A stretch of 52,086 nt of DNA from Porticoccus sp965660005 (GCF_965660005.1 NZ_CBFHYF010000012.1:1-52086); one strand, 5' to 3'. Positions 18,751 to 28,665 are shown, counted from the stretch's first letter. Made by a program: numbers and translations. Notes: generated from the letters alone by a model not told the origin.

Positions 18751-19220
18751 GCCAGACAGTGGTCAAAGTCGTTTTTGGCGAGCAGGCAATGGTAGATTTT
18801 GGGCACCGGCTGGGTGAATTAATAGTCACACCAATAGTAGTTTTCCTGGAAGGTGATCTGGGTGCGGGAAAGACCACCCTCTGTCGCGGTATTCTTGGCG
18901 CTTTCGGTCACAGGGGACCGGTAAAAAGTCCAACCTATACACTGGTAGAGCCCTATCAATTCGGGCATGGCGTACTGGTCTATCATTTTGATTTGTATCG
19001 GCTGGGCGATCCTGAGGAATTGGAATTTATCGGCATTCGTGATTATCTGGCGGAAGGAGTCTGTTGTCTTGTGGAGTGGCCTGAGCGCGGTGCCGGTATG
19101 TTTCCGCTGCCGGATCTGCAGGTCATGATAATGGCAGTAGAGGGGGGGCGTCGCCTGAATATTACCGGTAATACCCTGAAGGGGGAGGCCGTGTTGGCAT
19201 CCCTGTTGGAAGTGGGTTGA
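18747..19220 (+). CDS. tsaE: tRNA threonylcarbamoyladenosine biosynthesis ATPase TsaE
   Basis: ATPase that works with TsaD and TsaB to make t6A37 on ANN-decoding tRNAs. The protein has 157 residues, full length. The Walker A motif LEGDLGAGKTTLCRG begins near residue 34. KSPTYTLVEPY and the Asp-containing HFDLYRLGDPEELEFIG are family signatures, and VEWPERG lies near the C-terminal side. ATGA overlap with nnr. amiB follows ten bases downstream. Confidence 0.96.
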   Translation: MSQTVVKVVFGEQAMVDFGHRLGELIVTPIVVFLEGDLGAGKTTLCRGILGAFGHRGPVKSPTYTLVEPYQFGHGVLVYHFDLYRLGDPEELEFIGIRDYLAEGVCCLVEWPERGAGMFPLPDLQVMIMAVEGGRRLNITGNTLKGEAVLASLLEVG

Positions 19221-19230
19221 GGATAGCCTT

Positions 19231-20562
19231 TTGTTGAAAACGCGAATCGTTATACCGTTACTGCTTCTGATGGCTTTTGTCTGTCAGCCACTGGCGGCGG
19301 CCACTGTAGTAGATGGAGTTCGGCTATGGCGCGCCCCTGACCACACTCGTCTGGTATTTGATCTGAGCGGGCCGATCAGCCATACAATTTTTGAGCTTGA
19401 TAACCCCCGCAGGCTGGTGGTTGATATTGACCAGACCACCTTGAAAACCACGCTTACCGGGTTGGATTTCTCCACTTCACCGATTACCGGGATTCGCAGT
19501 GGTGTGCATGAGGGGCATCACCTGCGAATTGTGCTGGACCTCAGTGCCTCGGTGAAGCCGCGCAGTTTCACGCTGGCGAAGAATGAGCAATATGGGCACC
19601 GGTTGGTTTTGGATCTCTACGATCGTGAAAAAGAAGAGGCCCGCACCACCGAAGAAAAATCAGCCAGGCCCCCGCTCCAGGGGCAACGTGATGTGATCAT
19701 CTCGATCGATGCGGGCCACGGCGGTGAAGATCCCGGAGCCTTGGGCCCCAATGGTATTCGTGAAAAAGATGTGGTGATGGCGATCAGCCGTGAGTTGAAA
19801 AAGTTATTTGATCAGACACCGGGTTTCAAGGCCCGGCTGGTCAGGGACGGAGACTACTATATTGCGCTGCGGGATCGGACGCGCATCGCCCACGAGCAGC
19901 GTGCGGACATGTTTATTTCAGTTCACGCAGATGCCTTTACCAAACCCTCGGCTAATGGTGCTTCTGTATTCGCCCTGTCCCGTCGGGGTGCGACCAGTGA
20001 AACAGCCCGTTATCTGGCCAGTAAGGAAAATCGTGCGGATCTGATCGGCGGTGCCGGTTCAGTGAGTCTTGATGACAAAGACCATATGTTGGCCAGTGTA
20101 CTGCTCGACCTGTCCATGACTGCGACCCTCAGCAGTAGTCTGGATGCCGGAACGGATGTGCTTAAGCACCTGGGCGGTGTTGCCCGGCTGCACAAAAAGC
20201 GCGTGGAGCAGGCGGGCTTTATGGTGTTGAAGTCCCCGGACATTCCTTCCATTCTGGTGGAGACCGGATTTATCTCCAACCCCCATGAAGCGCGCTTGCT
20301 GGGTACCCGGGATTACCAGCAGAAAATAGCCAGATCGATATTTCACGGGATTCACCAGCATTTCAGCAAGGCACCGCCCTCAGGGACGCTGCTGGCCGCG
20401 AGAAAGTCGAAGGGTGAAAGTGTCCATGTGATCGCAACTGGTGATACGCTGTCCGATATCGCCCTGAAGTACAACATTTCCGTCGATGCATTACTGAGAC
20501 ATAACGGGCTTACCAATACCCGCATCAACGTCGGTCAGCGCCTTAAAATTCCCTCTTCATAA
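19231..20562 (+). CDS. amiB: N-acetylmuramoyl-L-alanine amidase (AmiB/AmiC type) with LysM
   Basis: Periplasmic zinc amidase that cleaves the septal peptidoglycan stem peptide for daughter-cell separation. The 443-residue protein has a signal peptide (1-23, ending PLAAA) and an AMIN domain (about 25-130) that targets it to the septum. An Amidase_3 domain (about 155-370) contains DAGHGGEDPGALG, VHADAF and ILVETGFISN. A C-terminal LysM (about 397-441) contains GDTLSDIALKYNISVDALL. The start is TTG at 19231 or the next codon, TTG 19234. Regulation is expected through EnvC or NlpD homologues (known for the family; not in the window). Confidence 0.95.
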   Translation: MLKTRIVIPLLLLMAFVCQPLAAATVVDGVRLWRAPDHTRLVFDLSGPISHTIFELDNPRRLVVDIDQTTLKTTLTGLDFSTSPITGIRSGVHEGHHLRIVLDLSASVKPRSFTLAKNEQYGHRLVLDLYDREKEEARTTEEKSARPPLQGQRDVIISIDAGHGGEDPGALGPNGIREKDVVMAISRELKKLFDQTPGFKARLVRDGDYYIALRDRTRIAHEQRADMFISVHADAFTKPSANGASVFALSRRGATSETARYLASKENRADLIGGAGSVSLDDKDHMLASVLLDLSMTATLSSSLDAGTDVLKHLGGVARLHKKRVEQAGFMVLKSPDIPSILVETGFISNPHEARLLGTRDYQQKIARSIFHGIHQHFSKAPPSGTLLAARKSKGESVHVIATGDTLSDIALKYNISVDALLRHNGLTNTRINVGQRLKIPSS

Positions 20563-20572
20563 GAATCGTTTC

Positions 20573-22381
20573 ATGCCAAAAATACACTTGCTAAGCCCCA
20601 GGTTAGCCAACCAGATTGCTGCCGGGGAAGTGGTCGAACGCCCTGCCTCTGTGATCAAGGAATTGTTGGAAAACAGTATTGACAGCGGTGCCAGTCGCAT
20701 TGAAATCGATGTGGAGCGGGGCGGCATCAAGCTGATGAGAGTGCGTGATAACGGTTCCGGGATTGCGTCAGATGATTTGCCACTGGCACTCAGTCGGCAC
20801 GCCACCAGCAAAATTGAACAGCTTGATGATCTTGAATCGGTCGCGACTCTGGGTTTTCGCGGTGAGGCCTTGGCCAGTATTTCCTCGGTGTCCCGATTGG
20901 CCATTGCCACCAATGATCAGAACAACGGGCCGGGCTGGAAAGCCGAGGCCGAAGGTCGTGATATGGCCGTGAACCTCGCGCCGGTTGCTCACCCACGTGG
21001 CACGACGGTGGAAGTGCGTGACCTGTTCTTTAATACGCCGGCCCGGCGCAAGTTTTTGCGGACCGAGGCCACCGAGTACAAGCGGATCGACGAAGTCCTG
21101 CGCAAGCTGGCCCTGAGTCATTTCGAGATTGATTTTACCCTGCACAATAACGGCAGGGCAGTCCACCATTTCCGCGCCACCACCAGTCAGGCAGAACAGG
21201 AGCGACGGGTGGCCGCTATCTGTGGCCCTGCGTTTATGGAAAATGCGCTCTATCTTGACTTTGAGGCCGCCGGTTTGCGGCTCTGGGGTTGGGTGGGTTT
21301 GCCAACGTTTTCTCGCAGTCAGGGGGATCTGCAGTATTTTTACGTCAATGGTCGCAGTATCCGCGACAAGCTGGTCACCCATGCGGTGCGTCAGGCCTAT
21401 CGGGATGTGATGTACCAGGGACGCCACCCGGCGTTTGTCCTCTATCTGGAGGCGAACCCCGCGGAGGTTGATGTCAATGTGCATCCCACCAAACATGAAG
21501 TGCGTTTTCGCGACAGCCGGACAGTACATGACTTCCTGTTTCGCAGTCTGTACCGCGCAATCGCGGATATCCGCCCCGGTGATGTCCCATCGGTACAGGC
21601 TGCCATAGCTGAACAAGCCCCCAGTGACCTCCATTGGCGCACACCGGTTGAACAATCGGCAATGGGCTTTTCGGCACAGCAAACGTTTGGTAACAGTGAG
21701 GTGGCCGAGTCCACGACTGACTACGCTTCCGGGAATGGGTGGCAGGAGCAGGATAAGCATAAGTACCTTGATCCCGAATCAATATCAGACGAGATATCAC
21801 CTCCACTGGGTTACGCTATCGCCCAACTGAAGGGTATTTATATTCTGGCCGAAAACGCAGAGGGGTTGGTACTGGTGGATATGCATGCGGCCCATGAGCG
21901 AATTACCTATGAGCGCATGAAGCGGGCCTTTGATACTCAGGCGCTGGTCTTCCAGCCATTGTTGGTTCCGATTACGTTGGCGGTAAGTCAGTCAGAGGCC
22001 GATGGGGCAGATGAGCATTCGACACTGTTTGAAAGTCTCGGTTTCCTGCTGCAGAGAGCCGGCCCGGAAAGCCTGATTGTGCGGCGTGTACCCGCCATGC
22101 TCCGCGATGCCGATGTCGAGCCGCTGGTGAGAGACGTGCTGTCCGATCTCCTGAAGCACGGCAGTAGTGATCGTATTCGACAGCACCTGGATGAGATTAT
22201 GTCGACCATGGCCTGCCATTCCTCGGTGCGGGCCAACCGCAAACTGAGTATTACCGAGATGAATGTCCTGTTGCGCGATATGGAGGCCACGGAGCGCAGT
22301 GGTCAGTGCAACCATGGCCGACCCACCTGGACGCAGATGTCATTGGATGCACTGGATCGGCTTTTTTTAAGGGGGCGTTGA
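20573..22381 (+). CDS. mutL: DNA mismatch repair protein MutL
   Basis: Links MutS mismatch recognition to strand incision. The 602-residue protein has the N-terminal GHKL ATPase motifs KELLENSIDSGAS, VRDNGSGI, and TLGFRGEALASISSVS. A variable linker (about 345-410) follows. The C-terminal domain contains DMHAAHERITYE, a DQHAx2Ex4E-type endonuclease motif with Met for Gln. ACHSSVRANR and CNHGRP correspond to the other metal-site motifs. Pseudomonas MutL carries the same DMHAAHERITYE form, and MutH is not expected (known from the family). It is followed by yccF rather than miaA. Confidence 0.96.
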   Translation: MPKIHLLSPRLANQIAAGEVVERPASVIKELLENSIDSGASRIEIDVERGGIKLMRVRDNGSGIASDDLPLALSRHATSKIEQLDDLESVATLGFRGEALASISSVSRLAIATNDQNNGPGWKAEAEGRDMAVNLAPVAHPRGTTVEVRDLFFNTPARRKFLRTEATEYKRIDEVLRKLALSHFEIDFTLHNNGRAVHHFRATTSQAEQERRVAAICGPAFMENALYLDFEAAGLRLWGWVGLPTFSRSQGDLQYFYVNGRSIRDKLVTHAVRQAYRDVMYQGRHPAFVLYLEANPAEVDVNVHPTKHEVRFRDSRTVHDFLFRSLYRAIADIRPGDVPSVQAAIAEQAPSDLHWRTPVEQSAMGFSAQQTFGNSEVAESTTDYASGNGWQEQDKHKYLDPESISDEISPPLGYAIAQLKGIYILAENAEGLVLVDMHAAHERITYERMKRAFDTQALVFQPLLVPITLAVSQSEADGADEHSTLFESLGFLLQRAGPESLIVRRVPAMLRDADVEPLVRDVLSDLLKHGSSDRIRQHLDEIMSTMACHSSVRANRKLSITEMNVLLRDMEATERSGQCNHGRPTWTQMSLDALDRLFLRGR

Positions 22382-22387
22382 CTGGCT

Positions 22388-22813
22388 GTGATCCGGACAA
22401 TCGGAAATATTCTGTGGTTTTTGCTCGGCGGTTTGGTAATGGGGCTTGCCTGGTGGTGTATCGGCTTGCTCGCCTTTATCACGATTATTGGCATCCCTTG
22501 GGGTAGATCCTGTCTGGTGATTGGTCAATTTACCATGTGGCCCTTTGGTCGCGAGGCGATCGGCCGGGATGTGCTCCGGCAGCGGGAAGATGTCGGGACA
22601 GGTTTGCTGGGCCTGCTGGGCAACGTGATCTGGTTTGTGTTTGCCGGGTTCTGGTTGGCAGTTGCCCATATCATGATGGCGCTGGCGCTGTTCCTCACCA
22701 TCATTGGCATTCCATTCGGGCTTCAGCACCTGAAACTGGCGGGAATTGCCCTAGCACCGGTTGGAAAAACCATTGTTTCCAGTGATGTCGCTAATGTGAC
22801 GAGAGCGAGATAG
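22388..22813 (+). CDS. yccF: YccF-family inner-membrane protein
   Basis: A 141-residue membrane protein with a duplicated YccF domain. Each half carries a Gly-rich hydrophobic segment with the repeated pattern TIIGIPWG (about 37-44) and TIIGIPFG (about 103-110). There are about three to four membrane spans. The biochemical function of the family is unknown. The GTG start at 22388 is six bases after the mutL stop, so it is likely co-transcribed with mutL. It takes the place that miaA holds in the standard order. The 103 bases after it hold no recognisable signal. Confidence 0.85.
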   Translation: MIRTIGNILWFLLGGLVMGLAWWCIGLLAFITIIGIPWGRSCLVIGQFTMWPFGREAIGRDVLRQREDVGTGLLGLLGNVIWFVFAGFWLAVAHIMMALALFLTIIGIPFGLQHLKLAGIALAPVGKTIVSSDVANVTRAR

Positions 22814-22916
22814 CCCAAACAGTTACTCAGAATCTTTGAGGCATCACGTGAAAAACAGCTGCTATCAGCCCCCAGATTTGGTGGCCGCTAGATGACACCG
22901 CTCTTCAGTAACGACC

Positions 22917-25900
22917 TCAGTGGTTGGAGGTTGCGTCCAGTTCCCGATCCAGCTTCTGTGATACAAAACCCGGTCCTCGGGAAAATCCACCCAGCAGGTT
23001 GTAGGCCACCGGCAGTACAAACAGTGTGAAGACAGTGGCAAATGCTACGCCACAGAAGAGTGTAATCCCCAGCACCTGGCGGGTTTCAGCCCCGGCGCCA
23101 AAGGACAGAATCAGCGGCACCGAGCCGGCAACGGTGGTAATGCTGGTCATCAGAATGGGCCGCAGGCGAACCCGTGCCGCTTCGGTAATAGCGGCCTTCA
23201 CTGAGGCTCCGCGGTCCCTTGCCTGATTGGCAAACTCAACAATCAGAATGCCATTTTTTGCCGCCAGTCCCACCAGCATAATCAGACCGATCTGGCTGTA
23301 GAGATTGAGTGTATTGCCGGTGGCCCAGAGTCCGAGCAACCCGCCGGCGATCGCCATTGGCACTGTGAGTAGGATGATGAAAGGGTTGATGTAACTCTCA
23401 AACTGGGCTGCCAGCACCAGAAACATCACGATGATCCCCAGCACAAAAGTGAAATAGGTGGCAGTGCCGGAGGTTTTGTAATCCAGGGAGCGACCCTTGT
23501 AATCCACGATGGCGTATTCCGGCAAGTGCTCGTCAACCAGCTTCTCCAGATACAGGAGTCCCTCGCCCAGCGGGAGCCGATCTTCAAGATTGGCATCAAT
23601 GGTAATGGCCCGATTGCGATTGTAGCGGTTGAGGGTTTTGGAGTCGGCAAATTCCTTCAACGAGACCAGATTGGAAAGGGGAATTAACTGCTCTGAACGG
23701 TCGGAGCGGACGTAGATATTGGTGAGATCCCCGGGGCTGTTTTGCTGATCGCGTATGCCCTCAATCATCACATCGTACTCTTCTCCGGTGTCAATGTAGG
23801 TGGTGACCCGCCGCGAAGCCAGCATGCCCTCCAGTGTGCGACCGATATTCTGCACCGAGACACCCAGCTCTGCCGCCCGATCATAATCAATCAATACTTG
23901 TACCTGGGGGCTGGTCTCCTTGTAGTCGCTGTCGATATCGGTGAAACCGGGATTGCTTTTTCGCAACTCGGCAAACAGGATGTCCCGCCAAGCGGCCAAC
24001 TCCTGGTAGGTACCCCCGGCGAGCACAAACTGCAAGGGTTTTTCGGTTCGACTGCCGATCCCCTGGCGCATGATCGGATGTATCGTCACCCCCGCCAGGT
24101 CGGCGGTTTTCAGACGGATTGCCGCCATAATATCCCAGGCAGAACGCCGGTTATCCCAGTCCCCGAGCACGACAATCACCATGCCGGTATTGAAGGCATC
24201 CCGGGGGGCGCGAATCAGGATCCGTTCAGCCTCGCCACTTTCTGCCAGTGGCATCAGTCGGCGTTCGATTTCCTCCATGTATTCCTTGGTGTAAGAATAG
24301 CTGGCACCTTCAGGCCCCTTGACCATGATAAAAAAGGCTCCGCGATCTTCTTTGGGGGCATACTCATTGGGAATCTGGTTGACCAGCAGGACGCAGAGTC
24401 CAATGATGGCGACAAAGATTGCGATCACCAGACAGGGTTTTTCAATGGCAGCGTCAACCCAGTGTCCATAGCGACTTTTCAGGCGGGTAAAAAAGTTATC
24501 GACCTTTCTGACCAGCAAGGTGGAGTTTCCCGCCGGTTTGAGCACCAGTGAGGCAAGCACCGGAGAGAGTGTCAGTGCCACCAGGCTTGAAAACCCCACC
24601 GCTGCACTCATGGTCAGGGCAAACTCGGAGAACAGCCTACCCATGTCACCTTCAAGAATGGCAATTGGGGCAAATACTGCGATTAACACCAGTGTTGTGG
24701 CAATCACGGCAAAACCTACCTGACGGGTTCCACGGTAGGCGGCGACGATGGCGGACTCACCGTATTCTTCCATTCGCCGATGAATATTCTCCAGTACGAC
24801 AATGGCATCGTCCACCACCAGCCCGATGGCCAGTACCATGGCAAGCAGTGTCAGCAGGTTGACGGTGAAACCCATGGCCATCAGAACAATAAACGTCGCA
24901 ACCAGTGAAACGGGCACCGTCACTGCCGGTACCAGCATGGCCCTGGCGCTGCCGAGAAACAGATAAATGATGAAGATCACCAGTGCAATGGCAATGCCGA
25001 GTGTTTTATAGACCTCGTTGATGGCTTTTTGGATAAAGACCGAAGTGTCATAACTCTGCTGTATGGACATGCCTTCTGGCAGGGTTTTATTGAGACGCTG
25101 GGCTTCGGCCTTGGCTGCACGGGAAACGTCCATGGTGTTTGCGGTGGATTGTTTGGTGATGCCCAGCCCGACCATGGTTTCACCATTGCCCCGAAACAGG
25201 GTTCGGTATTCCTCGGTTCCCCGTTCCACGGTGCCCACATCGCGCAGTCGCACCAGGTAGCCATTTTCCCCGCGCTTCAGCACCAGTTGACTGAAATCCT
25301 CAGCGGTTCTGAATACCCGCTCCACGCGAACGGTGAACTCCTGATCCACCGATTCGATTTTACCCGCCGGGAGTTCCACGTTTTCCGACCGCAGTGCTGA
25401 CTCCACATCCGTTGCAGTCAGGTTGTGAGCGGCCAGTTTGATGCGGTCCAGCCAGATCCGCATGGCGAAACTCTGGCCCCCTCCCACTCGCACCAGCGCC
25501 ACGCCGTCTAGTACCGAAAAACGATCCATCAGGTAACGCTCGGCGTAGTCGGTCAGCTCCGGCATCGACAGACGGTCACTGGTGAGGTTGAGCCACATAA
25601 TGACGTCTTCGTTGGAGTCAATTTTCTCCACATCGGGAAGATCGGCTTCTTCCGGCAAATCCTCAAGAATTCGTGAAACCCGGTCCCGCACATCACTGGC
25701 AGCCGCATCAATATCGCGGGAAAGATTGAATTCAATATTGATTCTCGATTCACCGTCCGAGCTGTTTGATTCAATAAACTTGATGCCTTCCAGTCCGGAA
25801 ATCCGGTCTTCAATCAGTTGTGTGACACGCGTTTCCACCACACTGGCCGCAGCGCCGGGGTATTTGGTCTGGATGGAGACAATCGGTGAATCAATATCGG

Positions 25901-26012
25901 GGTATTCGCGCAGTGGCAGGCGCTCGAAGGCGATCGTACCGAAAGCCACCAGCAACAGCGAAATGACCGAGGCAAAAACCGGGCGCCTGATGCTGATATC
26001 GGAGAGAAGCAT
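22917..26012 (-). CDS. RND multidrug efflux transporter, inner-membrane pump (HAE-1 type)
   Basis: Proton-driven trimeric pump of the AcrB/MexB class, about 1031 residues. The N-terminus MLLSDISIRRPVFA is typical. The TM4 proton-relay Asp pair is in GLVVDDAIVVLENIH and the TM10 Lys in GLAAKNGILIVEFA, so the proton path is intact. Two large periplasmic loops follow TM1 and TM7. The open frame begins at a TTG (26021) overlapping the adaptor stop. The ATG at 26012 fits family starts better. The adaptor gene lies directly upstream. No outer-membrane channel gene and no regulator lies beside it. Substrates cannot be predicted. Confidence 0.93.
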   Translation of the reverse strand: MLLSDISIRRPVFASVISLLLVAFGTIAFERLPLREYPDIDSPIVSIQTKYPGAAASVVETRVTQLIEDRISGLEGIKFIESNSSDGESRINIEFNLSRDIDAAASDVRDRVSRILEDLPEEADLPDVEKIDSNEDVIMWLNLTSDRLSMPELTDYAERYLMDRFSVLDGVALVRVGGGQSFAMRIWLDRIKLAAHNLTATDVESALRSENVELPAGKIESVDQEFTVRVERVFRTAEDFSQLVLKRGENGYLVRLRDVGTVERGTEEYRTLFRGNGETMVGLGITKQSTANTMDVSRAAKAEAQRLNKTLPEGMSIQQSYDTSVFIQKAINEVYKTLGIAIALVIFIIYLFLGSARAMLVPAVTVPVSLVATFIVLMAMGFTVNLLTLLAMVLAIGLVVDDAIVVLENIHRRMEEYGESAIVAAYRGTRQVGFAVIATTLVLIAVFAPIAILEGDMGRLFSEFALTMSAAVGFSSLVALTLSPVLASLVLKPAGNSTLLVRKVDNFFTRLKSRYGHWVDAAIEKPCLVIAIFVAIIGLCVLLVNQIPNEYAPKEDRGAFFIMVKGPEGASYSYTKEYMEEIERRLMPLAESGEAERILIRAPRDAFNTGMVIVVLGDWDNRRSAWDIMAAIRLKTADLAGVTIHPIMRQGIGSRTEKPLQFVLAGGTYQELAAWRDILFAELRKSNPGFTDIDSDYKETSPQVQVLIDYDRAAELGVSVQNIGRTLEGMLASRRVTTYIDTGEEYDVMIEGIRDQQNSPGDLTNIYVRSDRSEQLIPLSNLVSLKEFADSKTLNRYNRNRAITIDANLEDRLPLGEGLLYLEKLVDEHLPEYAIVDYKGRSLDYKTSGTATYFTFVLGIIVMFLVLAAQFESYINPFIILLTVPMAIAGGLLGLWATGNTLNLYSQIGLIMLVGLAAKNGILIVEFANQARDRGASVKAAITEAARVRLRPILMTSITTVAGSVPLILSFGAGAETRQVLGITLFCGVAFATVFTLFVLPVAYNLLGGFSRGPGFVSQKLDRELDATSNH

Positions 26013-26017
26013 GCTGC

Positions 26018-27103
26018 TCAATCGCTCTTGTTGGCAGGAGAGGCCTGTTGCCGGAGCAATTCGGTCAGGGATTCATCGCCTTTTTGCTCGGCGGCGATAT
26101 GGACCGTTGAGCCATCACTGAGGCGCATGGTGCCGTGAGTGACCACCAGTTCGCCGACCTGAATCCCGGATATTACCGCGATAGCACCTGGACGACGGGG
26201 TCCAGTGACCAGTTTGCGTTTTACGACCCGGGCGGGTTTGGTCACGCTATCAACCACGAAGGCAAACTGATTGAATCCCTCCTGTATCAGGGATTTCTCG
26301 GAAATCATCAACTGCTCCTGTGGGGCTTTTTGTAATACCACGGTGACCAGCATGCCGGGTTTCAGGTTACGCTGTTCGTTTGGCAGCAGCGCTCTGACCA
26401 TGACGGCCCGGGTAATCGGGTCGACCCTTGAATCGATGCTGAAAATCTCGCCTTCAACGTACCGGTTATCCAGCCCCGCAGCTTTTGCTGTAATTTTCAT
26501 GCCGGGTGCCAGACTATTGAGAAAGAGCGCGGGTACAGACATGTCCAGCTTCATCACGCTGTCGTCATCCAGTGTTGTGATACTGTCACCCGGGGTGACC
26601 AGTTGGCCGACACTGATTTGTCGCAATCCGACGACGCCATCAAAAGGTGCCAGTATCAGGCGGTCAGCCAGTCGCGAACGGGTAGCATTGAGCTTTGCTC
26701 CGGCCGTTTCAAAGGCCGCCCGCCTTTCATCCAGTAGTGATTCCGTGGACAGCTTTGCATTGACCAGCGATTTGATGCGCTGATATTGCCGCTCGGCTTC
26801 TTTGACGGTTGAAAGTGCCTCCTCGAGCTGTGCATGCTCTTCTGTACTGGTCATCTCCGCCAGCACATCACCTGCATTGACCCGCTGGCCATCGTCAAAG
26901 TGGATCGCAGTGATCGTTTCTGTGACGGTGGCGGAGAGCGTGACTGCCTCATTGGCTTTCAGGGTGCCGATGGCCTCTATTTTTTCGGAGAGCAGCTCGG
27001 TGGTGGCCGCTTTGACGAAGACAGGAACTGATGCCGGTGCAGCAGAAATGCTGAGTGGCAAGCTGCAAAAGGAAAGGGCAAGAATAACTGCCTTGAAGTG
27101 CAT
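26018..27103 (-). CDS. RND efflux periplasmic adaptor (membrane fusion protein)
   Basis: Bridges the RND pump to an outer-membrane channel. The 361-residue protein has a signal peptide (1-22, SLPLSISAA). It then has a lipoyl/barrel-sandwich half (ATVTETITAIHFDDGQRVNAGDVL), a helical hairpin (about 85-145), the second lipoyl half (LILAPFDGVVGLRQISVGQ), a beta-barrel and a membrane-proximal domain. No convincing lipobox is seen, so it is probably a soluble or peripherally bound periplasmic protein. AAGGA precedes the ATG. It is the first gene of the two-gene pump unit. The 289-base gap upstream (27104-27392) shows no clear promoter, operator or terminator. Confidence 0.92.
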   Translation of the reverse strand: MHFKAVILALSFCSLPLSISAAPASVPVFVKAATTELLSEKIEAIGTLKANEAVTLSATVTETITAIHFDDGQRVNAGDVLAEMTSTEEHAQLEEALSTVKEAERQYQRIKSLVNAKLSTESLLDERRAAFETAGAKLNATRSRLADRLILAPFDGVVGLRQISVGQLVTPGDSITTLDDDSVMKLDMSVPALFLNSLAPGMKITAKAAGLDNRYVEGEIFSIDSRVDPITRAVMVRALLPNEQRNLKPGMLVTVVLQKAPQEQLMISEKSLIQEGFNQFAFVVDSVTKPARVVKRKLVTGPRRPGAIAVISGIQVGELVVTHGTMRLSDGSTVHIAAEQKGDESLTELLRQQASPANKSD

Positions 27104-27392
27104 GTGGTGGTCCTTGTTTGCTCCCCGGGCAAAGCAGACTGTTGCCGCGGGGGTCCGGCTTCTGAATGATTGGCGGTATTGTGGCTTCGAAATATGACAG
27201 TTGGGAGAGGTGCTGCCAATAAAAACCGGAAGCTTTGCCGGGCGATACCTGCTCAGGCAAAAATACTGTGATTGCCGGGTGTTTTATTCACAACAGATGA
27301 TACGCATCAAAGAGTCCCTATGGATCAACCCGCCCCCGATTTTCATTGCAGAATGTTGTCAAAAAGACGGCAATACCTTCCCTCCAATACAT

Positions 27393-28643
27393 TCAGATAA
27401 GATCGGGCTGGTTGGTCAATAATGCCAGCTGCCGTATGAGAAGATCCTCTCCGTCTTCACCCAAATGGTTAATCCTGTATACCGTACTGCCTTCAGCCAG
27501 TGGAGAGAGATCGACATCATGCAGGTCCTGCTGTTGAAAATCGGCCTGGTCAGCCAACAGAATTTCTCCGGTGGCGGCCTTGTCCAGTAAACCCTGGATC
27601 GCGATGAGGCGCTTACCGAGTTCACGTTCGCCCAGCAAGATTGATTGTGAGGGCTGTTGCAGTCCAGTGGAAACTGCAGCGGTCAACTCAATTGTGATGC
27701 CCTGTTTGTCCAGTAGCCGCGAGCTGAGGCGGAGCAGTGCAGACGCACAATGAATCGCCCGGGATAGCTGGTCATTCTCACCGTCGACAAATTCCAGACA
27801 GATATGGTAGTCATCTCCCGGCAAACGGGTTGCCCCGTAGAGTCGCCCTGCGCGTTCAACCAGTTGGTCCAGTTTGACCATGAGGGTTTTGAAATGCTCC
27901 TGATTCAGCAGTGCCTCGAGACGAGGCAGGTTGCGACAGGCGATTGCCAGGGTCGTTACGGATCGCACAGTCGCTGGGGTAAAAGGGGTTTCAGGCTCGC
28001 GCAAAAGGGGCTCTATGCGTTGTGCCAGTTGGGTGAGTTCATCCCCTTTGCTGGATTCACTGCCCGGCAATTGTCGAAGCAGCTCCGTCAACCTGTTGGA
28101 GAGATTGCTGCCAAACCTGAAGGAGGCGAAGATCAGTATGGCCGCCAGCAAAGCCCATAATAGCAGGAGTATTCGAGCGGCAACGGCCGCCTGTGCCGCA
28201 TAATAGTCCGGTTCCAGTGTGACCGACACAAATCCGATTGTGCTGTCATCAATATTGACGGGCGTGCGATAGTGGTTGATCTTGGCCGAACGTCCATGGG
28301 CGCCCCCGGCTCGGGCAATGAGTTGATTTTCGATGTCGTAAACGGCAGCCTGCGCCACACCCGTGATGGCGAGCATGTCGTCCAGTTCCACCTGCAGGCT
28401 CAGGCTGTCCCGATGGATCAGCGGCTCACGGACCACTTTTGCGAGTTGTCCGGCAAGCACGCTGCCCAGGTGGTTCTCCTGTTGTGATGACAACGTGCCC
28501 ATCTGCTGGTTGAAGGTGAGTCCGAGTGCAAGACCGGCCAGTACGGAAAAAATAAGTGCAGCAAGGGGTATAAGTCTCGTAAAGGATGGTTTGATGTGGC
28601 CCATGCTGGTGACATATCCCTGTGATTGGCTAGTGTTGTGCAT
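27393..28643 (-). CDS. ahpA: AhpA/SMP-family membrane protein next to serB
   Basis: A 416-residue protein with a transmembrane segment at about 23-44, a periplasmic domain to about 165 (VYDIENQLIARAGG, redox- or ligand-sensor-like in shape), and a second TM at about 169-190. A HAMP-like linker (SNLSNRLTELLRQL) and a cytoplasmic C-terminal region follow. The same gene sits next to serB in Pseudomonas, where it is annotated AhpA or SMP-domain protein (from memory). Function is uncertain. The ATG at 28643 lacks a Shine-Dalgarno sequence; an in-frame ATG at 28604 is an alternative. It diverges from serB across a symmetric -10 region. Confidence 0.75.
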   Translation of the reverse strand: MHNTSQSQGYVTSMGHIKPSFTRLIPLAALIFSVLAGLALGLTFNQQMGTLSSQQENHLGSVLAGQLAKVVREPLIHRDSLSLQVELDDMLAITGVAQAAVYDIENQLIARAGGAHGRSAKINHYRTPVNIDDSTIGFVSVTLEPDYYAAQAAVAARILLLLWALLAAILIFASFRFGSNLSNRLTELLRQLPGSESSKGDELTQLAQRIEPLLREPETPFTPATVRSVTTLAIACRNLPRLEALLNQEHFKTLMVKLDQLVERAGRLYGATRLPGDDYHICLEFVDGENDQLSRAIHCASALLRLSSRLLDKQGITIELTAAVSTGLQQPSQSILLGERELGKRLIAIQGLLDKAATGEILLADQADFQQQDLHDVDLSPLAEGSTVYRINHLGEDGEDLLIRQLALLTNQPDLI

Positions 28644-28665
28644 TCTATCTCATTCGCTGCTCTCC

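Noticed and set aside
20768..21760. Open frame of 330 codons on the minus strand opposite mutL
   Set aside because: mutL is clearly the real gene; the shadow frame shows no family signature.
23742..24551. Open frame of 269 codons on the plus strand opposite the RND pump
   Set aside because: Shadow of a conserved transporter; translation is His/Gln-rich without motifs.
27104..27392. Search for a hidden small gene or regulator between the adaptor and ahpA
   Set aside because: No frame with a start, ribosome-binding site and sensible composition; only a repeated TTGCCGGG and short hairpins.
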